Assembly: GCA_945878355.1 (NCBI GenBank)
Contig: CAMCTC010000067.1
Location: forward strand, 1-26,294
Direction of reading: 5' to 3'
DNA from: Bordetella parapertussis
GTDB taxonomy: Bacteria; Pseudomonadota; Gammaproteobacteria; Burkholderiales; Burkholderiaceae_C
DNA length: 26,294 bases
Shown: positions 23,279 through 26,294 of the stretch, piece after piece
Layout of the letters: each line of letters starts with the position of its first letter
How positions within the stretch are numbered: the stretch's first letter is position 1
Notes under the pieces: generated by a model
Database searches by the model: none
Seen by the model: the letters and a program-made list of their open reading frames with translations, nothing else
Told to the model about the DNA's origin: nothing
Program-made: the position numbers and the translations under genes

Positions 23279-23971
23279 TTAGATGCCGTGGAACTGGGCG
23301 AAGCTGTCGATGGGCGCCCGGTCGACGCGCAGCGCATTGATGGCGTGGTCTGGATTGCGATGGCCGATGGCCATGCCGGTGAAGAGCATGCGCTCGGGTG
23401 GGATGCCGATGAACTCGCCTATGGTTTTCGGGTAGACAGCCCAGCACTCCTGGGCGCAACTGTCCAGGCCTTCCTCGCGCAACAGCAGCATCACCGATTG
23501 CAGGAACATGCCCATGTCGCTCCATTGCGGTGGGCCCATCCGGCGATCGACGCTGCAGAACAAGGCCATGGGTGCGCCGAAAAATTGGTAGTTGCGGGCA
23601 AACCAACGCAGCCGCGACGCCTTGTCCTCGCGCGGGATGCCCAGGCGCGCATACATATCCTCACCCACCTTGAAGCGATAGTCGCGGTAGGGCGCGACCA
23701 GCTCTTTCGGGTAGATGTCGTACTCGGGCGTCTCGCTGCGGTCGCCCGCGGCCACTTCGGCAAGACGCCGCTGCGCGATGGCCTTGAGTTCATCAAGCTT
23801 GGTTCCCGCCACCACGTTGATGTGCCAGGGCTGCAGGTTGCCGCCCGAGGGCGAGCGCGAGGCGGTGGTCAGCACACGGCGGATCACTTCGCCAGACACT
23901 GGCGTGGGCAGGAAATCGCGCACGGACATGCGGCTGTTCAGGGCTTCGGTGACGGTCATGGCGGCTTTCAT
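23279..23971 (-). CDS. Nitroreductase family protein
   Basis: 230 aa, FMN-dependent nitroreductase fold. The N-terminus (SRMSVRDFLPTPVSGEVIRR) and SRSPSGGNLQPWHINVV carry the FMN phosphate and ring contacts. FCSVDRRMGPPQWSDMGMFL and the end block FTGMAIGHRNPDHAINALR are typical of the NfnB/PnbA-like branch. It probably reduces quinones, nitro groups or enones with NAD(P)H; the substrate is unknown. It starts 9 nt after the stop of the binding-protein gene, so they are one transcript. An alternative ATG four codons in lacks a ribosome-binding site. Confidence 0.9.
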   Translation of the reverse strand: MKAAMTVTEALNSRMSVRDFLPTPVSGEVIRRVLTTASRSPSGGNLQPWHINVVAGTKLDELKAIAQRRLAEVAAGDRSETPEYDIYPKELVAPYRDYRFKVGEDMYARLGIPREDKASRLRWFARNYQFFGAPMALFCSVDRRMGPPQWSDMGMFLQSVMLLLREEGLDSCAQECWAVYPKTIGEFIGIPPERMLFTGMAIGHRNPDHAINALRVDRAPIDSFAQFHGI

Positions 23972-23980
23972 AAGGTGTTG

Positions 23981-25156
23981 TTAGCGTAGATCCGAGACGA
24001 CCTTCCAGCGGCCGTCCTGAATCTGACTCAGGCGCGACAGTGCTGAACCCAAGCGCTTGGTGGGTGAGAAGCTCAGCGGCGGCGTGCCGAACATGTCGGC
24101 GGGGATCTCGCCCATGGTCTCCATCGCCTTGATGAAACTGTCGGTGCTCAGGTTGGGGCCGGCTTTCTGGGCCGCGCGGATGAAGATTTCGATCGTCGCG
24201 TAGGTGCCGGTGGCGTAGGTGCTCGGGTCTTCGCCGAACTTGGTCTTGTACTTGGTGGCCCAGAAGCGAAGGGCTTGCTGCTCGACATCGAGGTAGGGGA
24301 AGTAGACCGTCGACACGGCGTAAAAGCCGTCCATGGCCTTGCCGCCCAACTTGTGGATCAGGTCGGTGAACGAGGCCTGCGAGCCGACGATGGTCGGGTT
24401 CCAGCCTGTCTTGCGGGCCTCTCCGATCGCGCCTATGGTTTCGCGGATGATCGTTCCCAGCACCAAAAAGTCGCAGTTCGAGGCTTTGAGTCTGGCGATC
24501 TGCGAGGAGAAGTCGGTCGCGCCTCGCTTGTAGGTGGTCTTTTCGCCCATCGTCGCGCCGATGTCCTTCAGGCCGGCCTCGGCACCACGAACCACTTCCA
24601 GCCCGTAATCATCGTCCTGGTAAAGCGTGCAGGCCAGCTTGGCGTTTTTTTCCTTGTACAGCTTGGCCACGTTCATGCGCATCGTGTCGTAGTACGAGGC
24701 CACGCTGGCGAACTTCAGCTTGTGCGGCGGGTCGTACATCTCGCGGCCGGCCGACAGTGGCATGAAGTTGATCACGCCTTTTTCGAACATCACCGGCATG
24801 GCCGCGTTGTTCATCGGCGTGCCGATGTGCGCCGCGATCAGGAACACCTTGTCCTGGTTGACCAGTTTCTGCGTGGCCAGCACAGCCTTTTTCGGGTCGT
24901 AGCCGTTGTCCTCGACCAGCAGCTTGATCTTGCGGCCGTGGATGCCGCCTTGTTCGTTGATCTCGTCGACCCGCAACTGCATGCCGTTGCGCGCAGCTTT
25001 GCCGTAAGCCGCGACCGGCCCGGAAAGGTCCTGGATCGTGGCGATCAAGATTTCGTTCTTGGTCACGCCCTGAGTTTGGGCAGCAACCGGGCTGGCAATG
25101 GCCAGTAGTGTGGCGCTCAGGGTGAGCGCGCGGACGAGGTTGGAGCGGTCAATCAT
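23981..25156 (-). CDS. Branched-chain amino acid-type ABC transporter substrate-binding protein
   Basis: 391-aa periplasmic binding protein of the LivK type (Peripla_BP_6). The start at 25156 (MIDRSNLVRALTLSATLLAI) has AGGAG upstream and gives a signal peptide with cleavage after PVAAQ. The mature part shows ILIATIQDLSGPVAAYGKAA, VDEINEQGGIHGRKIKLLVE, YDPKKAVLATQKLV and FLIAAHIGTPMNNAAMPVM, the usual first lobe. No permease or ATPase genes are nearby, so it is an orphan receptor or works with a distant transporter. Its pairing with a nitroreductase is unusual. The ligand is probably an aromatic acid, an amide or an amino acid (inference). A divergent promoter region separates it from the acyl-CoA dehydrogenase gene. 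Confidence 0.92.
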   Translation of the reverse strand: MIDRSNLVRALTLSATLLAIASPVAAQTQGVTKNEILIATIQDLSGPVAAYGKAARNGMQLRVDEINEQGGIHGRKIKLLVEDNGYDPKKAVLATQKLVNQDKVFLIAAHIGTPMNNAAMPVMFEKGVINFMPLSAGREMYDPPHKLKFASVASYYDTMRMNVAKLYKEKNAKLACTLYQDDDYGLEVVRGAEAGLKDIGATMGEKTTYKRGATDFSSQIARLKASNCDFLVLGTIIRETIGAIGEARKTGWNPTIVGSQASFTDLIHKLGGKAMDGFYAVSTVYFPYLDVEQQALRFWATKYKTKFGEDPSTYATGTYATIEIFIRAAQKAGPNLSTDSFIKAMETMGEIPADMFGTPPLSFSPTKRLGSALSRLSQIQDGRWKVVSDLR

Positions 25157-25392
25157 GCGAGAGGTCTCCTGGTGCTGTGCAAGGGCTGCGGGGGTATACA
25201 TTGCGTGCCGGATTCTGCGTATTCGGTCTGACTCAGTCTGACCGTCCGCTGGATCAGCGTAGTGGAAGCTGGGGTTCAGCGTCTTGTGCGATCTGGCTGT
25301 TGATCTGTGTCTGTTGATCCAGCCAATTGGCGCAAGACATTGGCTCGGTGCACGACGAGAGTGCCAGCTGAATCTTCACCGGCACCTATCCT

Positions 25393-26294
25393 ATGAGTTT
25401 GCTTGACGCCCCACCTGCACCGCATTACTTCACACCCGAGCATGAGCAGTTTCGGGCCTCACTGCGCGCCTGGGTGGCTGCGGAGATCACCCCCCATGTC
25501 AACGAATGGGACGAAGCCGAGACCTTTCCGCGCGAGCTGTACCGCAAGGCCTCGGCGATCGGCCTGCTCGGGCTGGGCTATCCGGAGGAATTCGGTGGAA
25601 CTTCGGTCGATTTGTTCTACCACCTGATCATGTCTGAGGAACTGGCCCGGCCGGGCTGCGGGGGGGTTTCGGCCTCCTTGATGTCGCACACCATAGGCCT
25701 GCCGCCGGTCAAGGCCTATGGCAGCGCCGCGCTGAAGTCCAGGGTGATCCCGCCGGTGCTGGCGGGTGAGAAGATCGCCGCGTTGGCGGTGACCGAGCCC
25801 ACCGGTGGTTCGGACGTTGCGGCGCTCAAGACCACGGCGATCCGAGGAACCGACAGTGCGGGTGAACACTACATCGTCAATGGCGAGAAGGTGTTCATCA
25901 CCTCGGGCATGCGGGCTGACTTCATCACCGTGGCGGTGCGCACCGACCCTGCCAACAAGGGGGCCGGTGGCATCTCTGCGCTGCTGGTCGAGGGCGACAC
26001 GCCTGGCCTGACCCGCACGCCGTTGGCCAAGATGGGTTGGTGGGCCAGCGACACGGCCCATTTGCGGTTCGAGAACTGCCGGGTGCCGGCGGCCAACCTG
26101 ATCGGTGAGGAAAACAAGGGTTTCAAGACCTTCATGACCAACTTCAACGCCGAGCGACTGGGCATGGCGGCTCAGGCGGTCGGTTACGCCCAAACCTGTT
26201 TCGACGAGGCTCTGGACTGGGCGCGTCAGCGCCAGACCTTCGGGGTGCCGCTGTCCGAGCGGCAGGTGATTCGCCACAAGCTGATGGACATGCT
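25393..26294 (+). CDS. Acyl-CoA dehydrogenase (partial, runs off the window)
   Basis: The first 300 codons of a gene that continues past the window. The ATG at 25393 starts MSLLDAPPAPHYFTPEHEQF. The helical N-domain is followed by LGLGYPEEFGG, the FAD/substrate middle-domain signature ALAVTEPTGGSDVAALKT, YIVNGEKVFITSGMRADFI and GWWASDTAHLRFENCRVPAA. The C-domain begins NAERLGMAAQAVGYAQTC, then ARQRQTFGVPLSERQ. The order is that of short/medium- to long-chain acyl-CoA dehydrogenases; the catalytic Glu lies beyond the edge. It catalyses the first oxidation step of fatty-acid or branched acyl-CoA breakdown in the cytoplasm with ETF as acceptor. Divergent from the binding-protein gene, 236 bp apart. 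Confidence 0.95.
   Translation, partial: MSLLDAPPAPHYFTPEHEQFRASLRAWVAAEITPHVNEWDEAETFPRELYRKASAIGLLGLGYPEEFGGTSVDLFYHLIMSEELARPGCGGVSASLMSHTIGLPPVKAYGSAALKSRVIPPVLAGEKIAALAVTEPTGGSDVAALKTTAIRGTDSAGEHYIVNGEKVFITSGMRADFITVAVRTDPANKGAGGISALLVEGDTPGLTRTPLAKMGWWASDTAHLRFENCRVPAANLIGEENKGFKTFMTNFNAERLGMAAQAVGYAQTCFDEALDWARQRQTFGVPLSERQVIRHKLMDM

Noticed and set aside
1..26294. CRISPR array
   Set aside because: No regularly spaced direct repeats of 25-40 bp were seen anywhere in the window.

Overview
The window looks like a betaproteobacterial chromosome, probably Burkholderiales (Comamonadaceae-like). This is inferred from uniformly high GC, the style of isocitrate lyase, DusA and branched-chain amino-acid binding protein, and tightly overlapping operons. 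It divides into an accessory half (about 1-12600) and a conserved metabolic half (about 12680-26294).

Accessory half. After the 3' tail of an unknown gene comes a type I restriction-modification locus: a half-length specificity protein (417-1022), HsdM (1033-2547), a RhuM-family protein (2540-3601) and a second hsdS cut off after about 60 codons (3598-3780). No hsdR is present. The cut coincides with the terminal inverted repeat of a DDE transposon (3781-10798) that encodes a 76-aa small protein, an ExeA/TniB-like AAA ATPase, an rve-type transposase and a Zn-ribbon protein of the DUF6431 type. The transposase gene is itself split by a second element of about 3.4 kb (5887-9311). That element carries a DUF5372-type gene, a helix-turn-helix gene, a small ORF and a large serine recombinase. 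Removing it and keeping one copy of the 5-bp repeat CCTTG restores an open 441-codon transposase with exact D-35-E spacing; the insertion lies four codons before the catalytic Glu. Right of the transposon are a Cys-rich small gene broken by one nonsense codon and a tyrosine integrase (11408-12541) facing dusA. The whole half therefore reads as one end of a genomic island integrated at the 5' end of dusA, its other end lying outside the window.

Conserved half. dusA, mtnP and mtnA form a translationally coupled operon (tRNA dihydrouridine, methylthioadenosine salvage). Convergent to it are an EamA exporter, a glutamine synthetase-like ligase and an omega-amino-acid:pyruvate aminotransferase, the last divergent from an Lrp/AsnC regulator; this suggests amine or beta-alanine catabolism. 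Isocitrate lyase (aceA) follows with a long regulatory leader and a shared bidirectional terminator, then a transglutaminase-like protein, a decayed 2-hydroxychromene-2-carboxylate isomerase remnant, a nitroreductase coupled to a periplasmic amino-acid binding protein, and a divergent acyl-CoA dehydrogenase that runs off the window.

The strongest lead is the nested insertion: a compact serine-recombinase element with undescribed accessory genes sitting in the active-site codons of a transposase.
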